Shown: positions 38,816 through 48,084 of the stretch, piece by piece
Position numbering within the stretch: position 1 is the first letter of the stretch
Layout: each line of letters begins with the position of its first letter
Origin: Parenemella sanctibonifatiensis
GTDB taxonomy: Bacteria > Actinomycetota > Actinomycetes > Propionibacteriales > Propionibacteriaceae
Direction: 5' to 3'
Assembly (NCBI RefSeq): GCF_002250565.1
Contig: NZ_NMVJ01000001.1
Span: 806,001 to 870,000 of the forward strand
DNA: 64,000 bases
The notes under the pieces: model-generated
The model's database searches: none
Told to the model about the DNA's origin: nothing
Seen by the model: only the letters and a program-made list of their open reading frames with translations
Program-made: the position numbers and the translations under genes

Positions 38816-39040
38816 TCAGCCGAACAGGCCGCCGAAGATCTCGAGGATGAACATGATGATCTGCCAGAGCAGCTCGAAGAAGCGGGGATCCTGGAAGATG
38901 CTGACCAGGACGCCGGCGGCGGTGACAGCTGCCAGCGTGCCGACGGCGTACTCTGCGGTGCTCATGCCACGCTCATCGCGGCTCGGCTGGGCCGGGTCGC
39001 AGTCGTGGTCCGGCTGGACGGGCAGGTGGAGACGGGTCAT
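38816..39040 (-). CDS. DUF4244 Flp-pilin-like small protein
   Basis: 74 aa. ERGMSTAEYAVGTLAAVTAAGVLVSIF shape: a Gly-Met-Ser-Thr-Ala-Glu-Tyr prepilin-like cleavage site with Glu at +5 followed by one helix and a hydrophobic end (FELLWQIIMFILEIFGG). AAGGAG lies 6 nt before the ATG. Corresponds to Rv3656c and is probably the major pilin of the tad system. It lies between tadE (67 bp) and the spacer ahead of the plus-strand gene at 39293. Confidence 0.9.
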   Translation of the reverse strand: MTRLHLPVQPDHDCDPAQPSRDERGMSTAEYAVGTLAAVTAAGVLVSIFQDPRFFELLWQIIMFILEIFGGLFG

Positions 39041-39181
39041 GAGGAACTCCTTCGGTGACGGGAACGATCCCGGTCTGTCACCCGGCCGAGCGCCGACCGG
39101 GTGGTGCCCCGTTCTGGGGGTACACCTTCACCAAGCGGTCGCCTACCCCGACTTTTCGCCACTGAATTCTGGAGCTGTGGA

Positions 39182-39260
39182 CAGCGCTTGCGAGCGCTGC
39201 CCGACTGTGGATGACTGAGCCCGCCACAGCGGCCCCGGTGTTGTCCCGGTCAACACCGGG
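39182..39260. repeat. Two inverted repeats upstream of the 39293 gene
   Basis: CAGCGCT-TGCG-AGCGCTG at 39182-39199 and CCCGGTGTTG-N7-CAACACCGGG at 39234-39260 are both perfect. They lie in the 250-bp divergent spacer between the pilin gene and 39293. Operators or hairpins; no function can be assigned. Confidence 0.55.
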
Positions 39261-39280
39261 CAAACGGACCACACCACCAG

Positions 39281-39286
39281 TACGCT
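39281..39286 (+). promoter_or_regulatory. Candidate -10 box of leaderless gene 39293
   Basis: TACGCT ends 6 nt before the ATG at 39293, with GCCGCC as the spacer and no Shine-Dalgarno site. Confidence 0.45.
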
Positions 39287-39292
39287 GCCGCC

Positions 39293-39706
39293 ATGGTTGA
39301 GGGGCAGCGATTCAGCGGCGTCGTCCGCCCACGCGCGGTGGTGTGGGAGCAGCTCGGGTGGATCATCGCCGGGCTGGTGATCGGCGCCTGGGCGGGGTTC
39401 ATCCTCGTCGACAACGCGAGCCTGTGGTACTCCGAGAACGACGTTGTGGCGGAGTGGAGTGACGAGTCCCGTGAGCATCGATGGGCTGAATGGCGCAGCT
39501 CAGCCAGGAACCGCTTCACCACGGCCGCGTTGCCGGTGCTGCTGGCCGCCCTCAGCAGCATCGGGCTGGTCTGCCTGGTGCTGCGAACACTGCTGCCCAA
39601 CCACGACGGCGCACGCAAGGCGGTCACGCTGTTGCTGACCGCGGTGATGTCTTTTGTCGCTGTGGTGTCGGCGGCGACCGCACTCGCCTTCCTGCCGCCG
39701 GTCTGA
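39293..39706 (+). CDS. Hypothetical membrane protein
   Basis: 137 aa. Three hydrophobic helices: LGWIIAGLVIGAWAGFIL, LPVLLAALSSIGLVCLVL and VTLLLTAVMSFVAVVSAATALAF. A charged loop of about 40 residues (DNASLWYSENDVVAEWSDES and on) separates the first two and probably lies on one face of the membrane. I recognise no family. It is the only plus-strand gene inside the tad cluster, sitting between the pilin gene and tadC. It shows a leaderless start. The codon usage matches its neighbours, so it is likely a real gene. Confidence 0.65.
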   Translation: MVEGQRFSGVVRPRAVVWEQLGWIIAGLVIGAWAGFILVDNASLWYSENDVVAEWSDESREHRWAEWRSSARNRFTTAALPVLLAALSSIGLVCLVLRTLLPNHDGARKAVTLLLTAVMSFVAVVSAATALAFLPPV

Positions 39707-39734
39707 GCCTCACGCCGCCCGACGGGCCCCGAGC

Positions 39735-40526
39735 TCAGGACAACCAGGCGAGCACCGCCCCGGCGACGATCGGCACGACGCCGACCAACGCGAAGGCCGG
39801 CAGGAAGCAGACCATCAACGGCAGCACGCTGCGGACGCCGACCGTCCGCGCAGCAGTCTGGAGCCGACCCCGTTGGTCCTCGCGGAGGTCCTCCCCCAGC
39901 CGGACCAACAGCGGCCCGGCCGGGGTGCCATTGGCCTCGGCACGCCCCAGGTCGTCAGCGACCCGGGCCCATGCGGGCTGGCCCCGCAACACCGCCCAGG
40001 CCTCCCGAGGTCGCTGTCCGAGCGCCGTACGCCGCGCAACCCCCGCCAGATCCTCGCTGATCGGCGCTCCGGCGACCTCCGCCACCACCGACACCGCACG
40101 CTGCAGCGGCAGTCCGGCCTCCACTGCAGCAGTCAACAACTCGATCACGGTCGGGAGTTGCATTGCCACCAGCTCCCGACGCCGAGCCGCCGCCGGTGAC
40201 ACCACCCGGCCCAGCCCAACGGTGACGCTCACCGACACCAGCAGCCCGCCCAGCACCGCGAGCGCCCAGCTCGGCGCCCCCGACATCGGCACCAACTGCC
40301 GAGTCAGCAGTCCCAGCGCCGCACCCGATCCAATGCCCAGCGAACGACGGATCGACAACGGCCAAGCATCAGGATGCACCGGCCACCGCTGCGGCGGCCA
40401 TCGCACCACCGCCCCGCTGGCTGCGTCTCGGGCCCCCGCCACACTCAGCCGGTGGGTGGCCGGCAACTGGGCCCACCACACGGCCAGGGCGACCAGACCT
40501 GCCACGATCAGCGGTCCGGGCGTCAT
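39735..40526 (-). CDS. TadC-like type II/IV secretion F-domain protein
   Basis: 263 aa from ATG 40526 (MTPGPLIVAGLVALAV). The core T2SS-F domain reads PTVIELLTAAVEAGLPLQRAV followed by a second helical set (DLGRAEANGTPAGPLLVRLGEDL), and two C-terminal membrane helices. Inner-membrane platform for pilus assembly, acting with TadB. Overlaps tadB by 4 nt. Corresponds to Rv3657c. The longer open frame to 40595 overlaps tadB and is an artefact. Confidence 0.9.
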   Translation of the reverse strand: MTPGPLIVAGLVALAVWWAQLPATHRLSVAGARDAASGAVVRWPPQRWPVHPDAWPLSIRRSLGIGSGAALGLLTRQLVPMSGAPSWALAVLGGLLVSVSVTVGLGRVVSPAAARRRELVAMQLPTVIELLTAAVEAGLPLQRAVSVVAEVAGAPISEDLAGVARRTALGQRPREAWAVLRGQPAWARVADDLGRAEANGTPAGPLLVRLGEDLREDQRGRLQTAARTVGVRSVLPLMVCFLPAFALVGVVPIVAGAVLAWLS

Positions 40527-41335
40527 GGCTTCGCCACCTCCGTGGTCAGCCCGGGCACCCGGGCGAGGGCTTCGGTCCACAGCAATCCCAGGCATGCCAG
40601 CAACACCCCGGCGACCAGGCAGATCTGACCCACGACGTGCCCCAGCAGGAAGGCCACCGGGTCGCCACCCAGGCCGGCGCCCAGGGCCAGTCCGACCACT
40701 GGCAGCCCCACCAGCAGCTGGCCTGTCATCCGCGCCGTGCCCAGCTCAGTCTCCACCATCCGTTGCAGCTCTCGATCCCGCCGCAGCTGCTCTCCCATCC
40801 GTTGCAGCGTCGGCCCCATCGGCCCGCCGGCAGCCACCGCCACTTGCCATGCCCGGGCCAGGTCCAACAAAGCGTCGGCGCCCTGCTCCCGGCTCTGTCG
40901 GCGCCACACCGGCACCGGACTGCCCCCGAGCCCGACCACCGCCGCCGCCTCGGACAGCACCGGGCACTCGGCCGCCACCGTCGGCAGTGCCGCCGCCACC
41001 GACTGCCCCAGGCCGAGTTGGGCCGCCAGCGCATCGCAGGCCTGGCCGACCTCCTCGCGGCGCCGGCGTACGGCGGCCCGTTGTCGCCAGCGCAGCAGAC
41101 TGACCAGCGCGGTGCAGCCAGTCAGCGCGACCACCAACGCCACCGTGATCCCGATCGCGCCCCAGCCGATGCCACACAGCAGCACCACCACCGCAACCAA
41201 GGCCAGTGCCGGCAGCACGGGTCTGCGGCGGGAGGCTGCCCGCGTCGGGGGGACTGGTGCCAACCGGCGCGACCGCGCCGGCGGAAACCAGCACCACGCC
41301 GCCATCCCGGCCAGCACCGCAACCGCGAGAGTCAC
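40523..41335 (-). CDS. TadB-like type II/IV secretion F-domain protein
   Basis: 270 aa. N-terminal helices (LAVAVLAGMAAWCWF; LALVAVVVLLCGIGW) precede the F-domain (ACDALAAQLGLGQSVAAALPTV, then AWQVAVAAGGPMGPTLQRMGEQL). Membrane platform protein paired with TadC. It overlaps both neighbours by 4 nt. Corresponds to Rv3658c. Confidence 0.9.
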   Translation of the reverse strand: MTLAVAVLAGMAAWCWFPPARSRRLAPVPPTRAASRRRPVLPALALVAVVVLLCGIGWGAIGITVALVVALTGCTALVSLLRWRQRAAVRRRREEVGQACDALAAQLGLGQSVAAALPTVAAECPVLSEAAAVVGLGGSPVPVWRRQSREQGADALLDLARAWQVAVAAGGPMGPTLQRMGEQLRRDRELQRMVETELGTARMTGQLLVGLPVVGLALGAGLGGDPVAFLLGHVVGQICLVAGVLLACLGLLWTEALARVPGLTTEVAKP

Positions 41336-42507
41336 CAGCCCAACCGTTCACTCAGTTGCCGATGACCGGGGCCGCGGCGGACCGGTTCGTGGACCGTACG
41401 CCGACCCGCGTCCGCAGCGGCGGGTCCCGGATCGAACCGCAACGCCGTGACACATGACAGCTCTCCGCCCGGGCCGGTCGTGAGGACGCCGATCTCGGCG
41501 ATCCGGCGCTGTCCACCGCGCCGTTCCACGTGCACGATCACGTCCAACGCGGCCAGCGCCTGCGCGCGTACGGCCGATTCCTGCCATCCCGCCAACGCGC
41601 CCAGCGCGGCGAGTCGAGCCGGTAACTCCGCCACCCCGTTGGCGTGGACCGTGCCGCAGCCACCCTCGTGGCCGGTGTTGAGGGCGGTCAGCAGGTCGGT
41701 CAGTTCGGCGCCACGGACCTCGCCCACCACCAGCCGGTCCGGTCGCATCCGCAGCGCCTGCCGGATCAGGTCGGTGAGATCCACCCGGCCCCGACCCTCA
41801 GCATTGGCCGGGCGAGCTTCCAACCGCACCAGGTGAGGGTGGCGCGGATTGATCTCACGAGAGTCCTCGACGACCACGATCCGTTCTCCCGGATCCACCA
41901 GCGCCAGCATGGAGGACAACAAGGTGGTCTTGCCGCTACCGGTGCCGCCGGTGACCAGGAAGCTGGCCCGTTGCGCCACCACGTCACCGACCGCGGCCAC
42001 CGCAGCCTCACCGGCCGCGTCACCGGCCCACGCGGCCAGGTCCAGGGTCCGTCGTGCCGGCACCCGCAGGCTGATGCAGGTGCCCGGATCAGCAACCGGC
42101 GCCAGGATCGCGTGGACCCGGGTGCCGTCCGGCAGGCGGGCGTCGACGTACGGGCTGCCTTCGTCCAGCCGGCGGCCGGCCGCGGCGGCGATCCGGGTGG
42201 CCAACTGTCGCACCGCCGCGTCATCCTCGAACTGGACCTGACAGCGTTCCAGGCCCTGACCCCGGTCCAGGTAGACCTCCTCGGGCCCGTTCACCAGCAC
42301 GTCGGTGACGCCGTCGAGGCGCAACAAGTCGTCGAGCAGTCCGGCGCCTCGGCTGTGGCGGCGCAGCTGACGTACGGCGGCCAGCACCCCTTCCTCGTCG
42401 ACCGGTTGCCCGTGCCGACGCAGCACCCGGGCGACGTCGACCACGCCGGGGTCGTCGGTCAGCTCGGCCAACTCCGAGCGCAGCAGTTCCAGATCCACCC
42501 CCGCCAT
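41332..42507 (-). CDS. TadA-like secretion ATPase
   Basis: 391 aa from ATG 42507 (MAGVDLELLRSEL). GspE/VirB11-type hexameric ATPase that powers the pilus: Walker A GGTGSGKTTLL, Asp box VVVEDSREI, Walker B-like LVVGEVRGAE and His box GHEGGCGTVHANG. The N-terminal domain (residues 1-110) includes DVLVNGPEEVYLDRG. Overlaps ssd by 1 nt (TGATG) and tadB by 4 nt. Corresponds to Rv3659c. Confidence 0.95.
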   Translation of the reverse strand: MAGVDLELLRSELAELTDDPGVVDVARVLRRHGQPVDEEGVLAAVRQLRRHSRGAGLLDDLLRLDGVTDVLVNGPEEVYLDRGQGLERCQVQFEDDAAVRQLATRIAAAAGRRLDEGSPYVDARLPDGTRVHAILAPVADPGTCISLRVPARRTLDLAAWAGDAAGEAAVAAVGDVVAQRASFLVTGGTGSGKTTLLSSMLALVDPGERIVVVEDSREINPRHPHLVRLEARPANAEGRGRVDLTDLIRQALRMRPDRLVVGEVRGAELTDLLTALNTGHEGGCGTVHANGVAELPARLAALGALAGWQESAVRAQALAALDVIVHVERRGGQRRIAEIGVLTTGPGGELSCVTALRFDPGPAAADAGRRTVHEPVRRGPGHRQLSERLGW

Positions 42508-43622
42508 CACGACCAGCCCCCTCGGCGCGACAGCGCGGTCACTGGCGCGGCGGCCGCGCGGCAGGCGCGCCGCCAGCCCCGACCGGCACCGGAGGCGGCC
42601 GGCAACCCTGCGTCCGCGGCCCGGCGTACCGCGGGATCGTGGGGGATCACCCCGGACAAGGGCAGCCCCAACGCATCGGCGACCACCACCGGCGCCAACG
42701 AGCTCGGCCGCCACTGGCGTACCCACAACTCCACCGCCCCGGCGCCCAGCCGGGCCGTGATGGTGCGGGCCTGGGCAATCGATCGCAGCTCTGTCGCCAC
42801 CACCAGCAGGATCCGGTCGGCGCGTTCCAACACGACAGCATGTTCGGCTGCCTCGCCCCGGCCCAGGTCGGCGATCACCGCGTCGAACTCGTTCGCCGCC
42901 GCTTCCAGCACCACCGCCAACGCTCCGCGTGGGACCTGCCCGGGGGCACCCGCTGGGTCTCGGTCGACCGCCAGCACCGAGAGTTGGTCCTCACTCGGCA
43001 GCCGACCTGACAATCCCGACAGGCCGCCGCGAGCCGCGGCCAGGTCGCGCCACCGCCAGCCCTCCTGAGCCTCCAGGCCCAGCAGCAGGTCCAGCCCGCC
43101 ACCGGCGGCATCGACGTCCAGCAGCACCGTCGGGCCGCGGTCGGTGCAGGCCTGGCCAAGCCCGGTGACGAAGGTCGACACCCCGACCCCGCCACTGGCG
43201 CCGACCACCGCCAGCACCGAACCACCACCGCCGACCGCTGGCCCCCGGATCACCTGCGAGAGCCACGGTTGGCCGGCGGGGAGATCGATCACGGCCGCAC
43301 CCAACTGCATGGACCAGCCGCTCACCGGGTGATCCGCATCGCCGACCAGGTGGACCCCGGCGCGACTCGGCAGGCGGAGGGCAGCCACCTGTTCGGCCAC
43401 ATCAGCGCCCACCACCACGGTGCTCGCCTCCTCCCACCTGCTCACCACCTCGCTGAGTCCGCAGACGACGACCTCGGCGTCAGCCGCGGCAGCCGCTGCC
43501 AGATAGGGGTCACGCCAGCGGTCCTCCTCGCTGACCAGCAGCGGGACGGGCGAGTTCGGTCCCGGTGCCGGACCAGAGGAGGTGACGGGAGTGGTGTCAG
43601 AGCGGGACAGTGTTGTTTCCAC
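42507..43622 (-). CDS. ssd: Septum site-determining / CpaE-TadZ-like protein
   Basis: About 371 aa from GTG 43622, the first usable start inside the frame (the longest frame begins at TTG 43757). The MinD/ParA-like core reads VLAVVGASGGVGVSTFVTGL, a P-loop in which the canonical KGGxGKT is replaced by ASGGVGVST and lacks the lysine. Downstream are VLLDVDAAGGGLDLLLG and AVIADLGRG. It corresponds to M. tuberculosis Rv3660c (ssd), which was implicated in septum regulation. By its position at the head of the tad operon it may position the pilus machinery, as TadZ/CpaE does. The degenerate P-loop makes ATP hydrolysis doubtful. Confidence 0.82.
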   Translation of the reverse strand: METTLSRSDTTPVTSSGPAPGPNSPVPLLVSEEDRWRDPYLAAAAAADAEVVVCGLSEVVSRWEEASTVVVGADVAEQVAALRLPSRAGVHLVGDADHPVSGWSMQLGAAVIDLPAGQPWLSQVIRGPAVGGGGSVLAVVGASGGVGVSTFVTGLGQACTDRGPTVLLDVDAAGGGLDLLLGLEAQEGWRWRDLAAARGGLSGLSGRLPSEDQLSVLAVDRDPAGAPGQVPRGALAVVLEAAANEFDAVIADLGRGEAAEHAVVLERADRILLVVATELRSIAQARTITARLGAGAVELWVRQWRPSSLAPVVVADALGLPLSGVIPHDPAVRRAADAGLPAASGAGRGWRRACRAAAAPVTALSRRGGWS

Positions 43623-43758
43623 ACCGGCACCATCGGCACCGAACTCCGCTCTGCGCCGGACTTCTGACGATCTGTGGACAACTTCGTCGGTCTTCCTGCC
43701 TGTGGACGACGCCGCTCGGATCCAGCCTGGGGTCCCCCGCCGCAGTGACGTGGGCAAC

Positions 43759-43764
43759 TAGCCT
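43759..43764 (+). promoter_or_regulatory. Candidate -10 box of leaderless methyltransferase gene
   Basis: TAGCCT ends 6 nt before the ATG at 43771; no Shine-Dalgarno site is present. Confidence 0.45.
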
Positions 43765-43770
43765 GAGGGC

Positions 43771-44517
43771 ATGACCAGCACCAGCCGCACCGCGTACGCC
43801 GCCGCCAGCGTCGAATGGCTGCTCGGCTCGCGCCCAGCGCGGGTGTTGGTGCTGGGGCACACCTCGGCTGCGCTGATCGACGAGGCCGTCACCGCCGGCC
43901 ACCAGGTCACCCTGATCGACAAGAGCACCTTCCGCGCCAACCGCGCCCGGGAACGCTGGGGCATCACCGCGATCGCCGCCCGCGCCGAGGCCCTGCCCTT
44001 CCGGCCGCAGCGCTTCGACATCGCGCTGGCGTCGCAGAACCTGCACAAGTTCGCCCCCGGTCTGGCGCTGCCCGAGGTGGCGCGAGTCCTCAAGCCGGGT
44101 GGCCACATCGCCGTCAGCTACACCGTTCGGGACGACGGAGTGCCGTGGGTACGCCGAATGGCAGCGATCCTGCGCGAGGTCGACGACACCATGATGCGCG
44201 GCGACTACGGCGACGACTCGATCAATGACGTGTTGGCCAGCCCCTACTTCGCACCGGCCGACCAGCGCGACTTCCGCAGCTGGGTGCCGATCGATCGGGC
44301 GGGCATGGTCGCGATGGTCGCCTCGGCCACCAAGCACCTCTCGGAGGCGGAACGTGATCGGGTCGCCGAGGACGTGGGCCGGCTCTACGACACCTCCGCA
44401 CGGCCGCCCGAACCGCTGCTGCTGCCCTATCGGGTGGCGTGCTGGCGGGCGGTGGTGGACCAGAGCGAGATGACCGGCCCGCTGCGTTTCGAGGACGGCG
44501 TCGCGATCCAGCTCTGA
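43771..44517 (+). CDS. Class I SAM-dependent methyltransferase (UbiE/Methyltransf_11-like)
   Basis: 248 aa. VLVLGHTSAALIDEAVTAG replaces the usual GxGxG loop, with LIDKS as the acidic residue after strand 2. The LPFRPQRFDIALASQNLHKF segment and PEVARVLKPGGHIAVSYTV are typical of Methyltransf_11. The middle insert (DDTMMRGDYGDDSIND) is unusual. The modified glycine loop (GHTSA) leaves activity uncertain. The divergent ssd gene starts about 150 bp away. No substrate can be assigned. Confidence 0.8.
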   Translation: MTSTSRTAYAAASVEWLLGSRPARVLVLGHTSAALIDEAVTAGHQVTLIDKSTFRANRARERWGITAIAARAEALPFRPQRFDIALASQNLHKFAPGLALPEVARVLKPGGHIAVSYTVRDDGVPWVRRMAAILREVDDTMMRGDYGDDSINDVLASPYFAPADQRDFRSWVPIDRAGMVAMVASATKHLSEAERDRVAEDVGRLYDTSARPPEPLLLPYRVACWRAVVDQSEMTGPLRFEDGVAIQL

Positions 44518-44561
44518 GTCGGATCGAGGAGAATTCGGGCCATCCCATCGCACGCCCGCTG

Positions 44562-44590
44562 TTCAAACTGGGCGTCGAGGTGGCTAGGGT
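44562..44590 (+). promoter_or_regulatory. Candidate acs promoter
   Basis: TTCAAA (44562-44567), a 17-bp spacer and TAGGGT (44585-44590) give a reasonable actinobacterial sigma-70-type promoter, 44 bp before the acs start. Confidence 0.45.
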
Positions 44591-44634
44591 GCTGCCAACA
44601 CTTCGACGAAGATGATCCTGCAGGAGGAACCGCA

Positions 44635-46590
44635 GTGAGCGAGCAAAGCTCTTCTACACCGGTGTTCGACCCGCCCGCGGAGCTGGCCGCCAACGCCAAC
44701 GTCACGGCCCAGACCTACGAGACCGCAGCGGCGGACCCTGAGGCTTTCTGGGTCGAAGCGGCCAAGCGTCTCAGCTGGGACACCGAGCCGACCGAAGGCC
44801 TGAACTTCAGCAACCCGCCCTTCGCCACCTGGTTTGCCGACGGCAAGCTGAACGCGGCGTACAACTGTCTCGACCGCCATGTCGAGGCCGGCAATGGCGA
44901 TCGGGTTGCGTTCCACTGGGTCGGCGAGCCCGCGAACGACACCCGCGACATCACCTACGCCCAGCTGACCGCCGAGGTCTCCCAGGCTGCGAACGCCCTG
45001 ACCGAGCTCGGCGTCAAGCCCGGTGACCGAGTCGCAATCTACATGCCGATGATCCCGGAGGCGGTCGTCGCGATGCTGGCCTGCGCCCGCATTGGCGCCC
45101 CGCACGTGGTGGTCTTCGCAGGTTTCTCGGCCGACGCGCTGTCGTCGCGGATCAACGACTGTGACTGCCAAGTGGTCATCACTGCCGATGGTCAGTACCG
45201 CCGCGGCAAGCCCGCCGGCCTGAAGCCCGCCGTGGACGAAGCCCTCAAGGCGACCCCCGGCGTACGCAATGTCCTGGTGGTGCAGCGCACTGGCCAGGAG
45301 ACCGCGATGGAAGAGGGCCGTGACCTGTGGTGGCACGACGTCGTCGGCAAGCAGTCGACCGAGCACACCCCGGAGGCCTTCGACGCCGAGCACCCGCTGT
45401 ACGTGATGTACACCTCGGGCTCCACCGGCAAGCCCAAGGGCATCCTGCACACCACCGGCGGCTACCTGACCGGCGTGGCGTACACCCACTGGGCCACCTT
45501 CGACCTGAAGCCGGACACCGACATCTTCTGGACCGCGGCCGACATCGGCTGGGTCACCGGCCACTCCTACCTGGTCTACGGTCCGCTGGCCAACGGCACC
45601 ACCTCGGTGATGTACGAGGGCACCCCTGACACCCCGCACCAGGGCCGCTGGTGGGAGATCATCCAGCAGTACAAGGTGACCATCCTCTACTGCGCCCCGA
45701 CCGCGATCCGCACCTTCATGAAGTGGGGCGAGGACATCCCGGCGAAGTACGACCTGTCCAGCCTGCGACTGCTCGGCTCGGTCGGTGAGCCGATCAACCC
45801 CGAGGCCTACCTCTGGTATCGCAAGCACATCGGCTCGGACCAGTGCCCGGTTGCTGACACCTGGTGGCAGACCGAGACCGGTCAGCACCTGATCACGCCG
45901 ATGCCTGGTGTGTCCAAGGGCAAGCCCGGTGCAGCGCTGACCCCGTTCCCCGGCATCAGCGCCGAGATCGTCAACGATGAGGGCCAGCCGGTCGGAGCGG
46001 ACGAGCAGGGCTACCTGGTCATCACCCAGCCGTGGCCGGCGATGCTGCGCACACTGTGGGGCGATGACCAGCGCTACCAGGACACCTACTGGTCGCGTTT
46101 CCCGGGCAAGTACTTCGCCGGTGACGGCGCCAAGTACGACGCCGACGGTGACGTCTGGCTGCTGGGTCGCGTCGATGACGTGATGAACATCTCCGGTCAC
46201 CGGCTGTCGACCGCCGAGATCGAGTCGGCGCTGGTCTCTCATCCGACCGTCGCCGAGGCGGCCGTCGTGGGTGCCAGTGATGCCACCACCGGTCAGGCCA
46301 TCGTCGCCTTCGTGATCCTGCGGTCCGATGCCGCCGAGCACGCCGAGGGCGAGGAACTGATCAAGGAGCTGCGCAACCATGTGGCCAAGGAGATCAGCCC
46401 GATCGCCAAGCCGCGCCAGATCATGATCGTGGAGGAACTGCCCAAGACCCGGTCGGGCAAGATCATGCGCCGCCTGCTGCGTGACGTCGCCGAAAACCGG
46501 GAGCTGGGTGACGTCACCACGCTGACCGACTCCTCGGTGATGTCGCTGATCAAGGAAGGCCTCAGCTCCAAGACGAGCTCTGAGGACTGA
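44635..46590 (+). CDS. acs: Acetyl-CoA synthetase (AMP-forming)
   Basis: 651 aa, the standard length. Activates acetate to acetyl-CoA through acetyl-AMP. Signature motif [11 protein letters not shown], the [10 protein letters not shown] segment and the C-terminal [11 protein letters not shown], whose Lys is the conserved catalytic (and acetylatable) residue. GTG start with AGGAGG 8 nt upstream. It lies opposite in metabolism to pta-ackA in the same window. Followed by a strong terminator. Corresponds to Rv3667. Confidence 0.98.
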   Translation: MSEQSSSTPVFDPPAELAANANVTAQTYETAAADPEAFWVEAAKRLSWDTEPTEGLNFSNPPFATWFADGKLNAAYNCLDRHVEAGNGDRVAFHWVGEPANDTRDITYAQLTAEVSQAANALTELGVKPGDRVAIYMPMIPEAVVAMLACARIGAPHVVVFAGFSADALSSRINDCDCQVVITADGQYRRGKPAGLKPAVDEALKATPGVRNVLVVQRTGQETAMEEGRDLWWHDVVGKQSTEHTPEAFDAEHPLYVMYTSGSTGKPKGILHTTGGYLTGVAYTHWATFDLKPDTDIFWTAADIGWVTGHSYLVYGPLANGTTSVMYEGTPDTPHQGRWWEIIQQYKVTILYCAPTAIRTFMKWGEDIPAKYDLSSLRLLGSVGEPINPEAYLWYRKHIGSDQCPVADTWWQTETGQHLITPMPGVSKGKPGAALTPFPGISAEIVNDEGQPVGADEQGYLVITQPWPAMLRTLWGDDQRYQDTYWSRFPGKYFAGDGAKYDADGDVWLLGRVDDVMNISGHRLSTAEIESALVSHPTVAEAAVVGASDATTGQAIVAFVILRSDAAEHAEGEELIKELRNHVAKEISPIAKPRQIMIVEELPKTRSGKIMRRLLRDVAENRELGDVTTLTDSSVMSLIKEGLSSKTSSED

Positions 46591-46606
46591 CCTCACCGCC
46601 CGTACG

Positions 46607-46648
46607 CGACCCGCGGCGCCCGTTGGCGTCGCGGGTCGTGTCGTTTTC
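46607..46648 (+). terminator. acs terminator
   Basis: CGACCCGCGGCGCC and GGCGTCGCGGGTCG (14 bp, one G-T pair) flank a CGTT loop, followed by TGTCGTTTT. Confidence 0.8.
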
Positions 46649-46738
46649 GGGGCCAGATCCGGGCCGGAGGTCCTGAGACGGCCAACCGGTGGCGGCCGCC
46701 GACGCGAGTACAGTCACCGCCACCGAGAGGAGTCACCC

Positions 46739-47950
46739 GTGGCGAAATCCCCTGCGCACCCCAGCGCCTTCGAGCGACTGACGAACCTTCGTCAGCGCCA
46801 GTTGGGCGATGTCCTGCGCAGCGAAACCACCGGCGGCTTCATCATGCTGGCGGCCACCGTGGTCGCGCTGCTGTGGGCCAACCTGCATCACCGTTCCTAC
46901 GAGGCGATCCGGGAGCTGCCGATCCCCTTCACCGGCGGCGCCTTCGACCTGCATGCGCTGGCAGTGGATGGCCTGCTGACGATCTTCTTCTTCGTCGCCG
47001 GGCTGGAACTGAAGAAGGAGTTCACCGAGGGGGCGCTGTCGCGACCCGCCGAGGCGCTGGTCCCGATCATCGCTGCGGTGTGCGGCATGGCGGTGCCGGC
47101 CGGCATCTTCTTGGCGGTCAACCTCGCCAGCCCCGACGGCCACCCTGGCGGCTGGGCGATCCCGATGGCCACTGACATCGCCTTCGCATTGGCGGTGCTG
47201 GCCGTGGTCGGCTCCAGCCTGCCCACGCCCGTACGCGCCTTCCTGCTCACCCTGGCCATCGTGGATGACCTGGGCGGCATCATCGTGATCGCGGTCGTCT
47301 TCACCACCGGCCTGAGCTTCGTGTGGCTCGGTGTCGCCCTGGCCTGCGTGCTGGTGTGGTGGCTGGCGCAGCGGCAACGCATCGATCACTGGGCGCTCTA
47401 CGTCCCGCTGTTCATCCTCTGTTGGTACGCCACCTACCAGTCCGGCGTCCATGCCACCATCGCCGGTGTCGCGCTCGGTCTGGCGAGCCGCAACACCGCC
47501 ACCGAGGGCAACGACCCGGTGGACCGCTGGAACCACTTCTGGTCCCCGGTCTCCGCCGGTTTCGTGGTGCCGTTCTTCGCCTTCATGGCGGCCGGCGTCG
47601 CCATCACCCCCGACCTGATGCTCGGCGTGGTGACCTCCCCGATCGGCCTGGGCATCGCGCTCGGTCTGGTGCTCGGCAAGACCATCGGCGTCTTCGGTGG
47701 CGCGATGCTCACCGCCAAACTCACCGGCGCCGCCCTGGGGTCGGGGGTGACGTGGCGCGAACTCCTCGGCGTCGGCGTCCTGGCCGGGCTGGGGTTCACG
47801 GTGTCGCTGCTGATCGTGGAGTTGAGCCTGCCCGCTGAACTGATCGACCAGGCCAAGGCGGCCGTGCTGACCGGCAGCTTGATCGCCGCGGTCGCCGGCG
47901 GCCTGCTGCTGGCCCGCCGCACCAAGGTCCACCGCGCCGAGCAGGCCTGA
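46739..47950 (+). CDS. nhaA: Na+/H+ antiporter NhaA
   Basis: 403 aa with 11-12 membrane helices. The ion-binding pair of aspartates is in the FLLTLAIVDDLGGIIVIAV segment, preceded by WAIPMATDIAFALAVLAV. N-terminal LFFLVAGLELKKE-like sequence (IFFFVAGLELKKEF) is also conserved. Expels Na+ in exchange for H+, so it is driven by membrane potential. GTG start with GAGAGGAG upstream. The next gene is the holin-like protein 134 bp later. Its separate Shine-Dalgarno suggests independent translation. Confidence 0.96.
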   Translation: MAKSPAHPSAFERLTNLRQRQLGDVLRSETTGGFIMLAATVVALLWANLHHRSYEAIRELPIPFTGGAFDLHALAVDGLLTIFFFVAGLELKKEFTEGALSRPAEALVPIIAAVCGMAVPAGIFLAVNLASPDGHPGGWAIPMATDIAFALAVLAVVGSSLPTPVRAFLLTLAIVDDLGGIIVIAVVFTTGLSFVWLGVALACVLVWWLAQRQRIDHWALYVPLFILCWYATYQSGVHATIAGVALGLASRNTATEGNDPVDRWNHFWSPVSAGFVVPFFAFMAAGVAITPDLMLGVVTSPIGLGIALGLVLGKTIGVFGGAMLTAKLTGAALGSGVTWRELLGVGVLAGLGFTVSLLIVELSLPAELIDQAKAAVLTGSLIAAVAGGLLLARRTKVHRAEQA

Positions 47951-48084
47951 GTACGCCGTTGCACCCGGGGTATGGACGCGGGCCCCGCCGCACCCGATAG
48001 GCTGCCGATGCAGTAGACCCCACTGTCGGCCACCGGTCGGCAGTCCACCCAGTACCTGCGCAGGCAGGCCCGGAGGAGAACACG

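Noticed and set aside
44584-46596. 670-codon minus-strand open frame opposite acs
   Set aside because: Antisense to a full-length acetyl-CoA synthetase; no independent evidence of coding.
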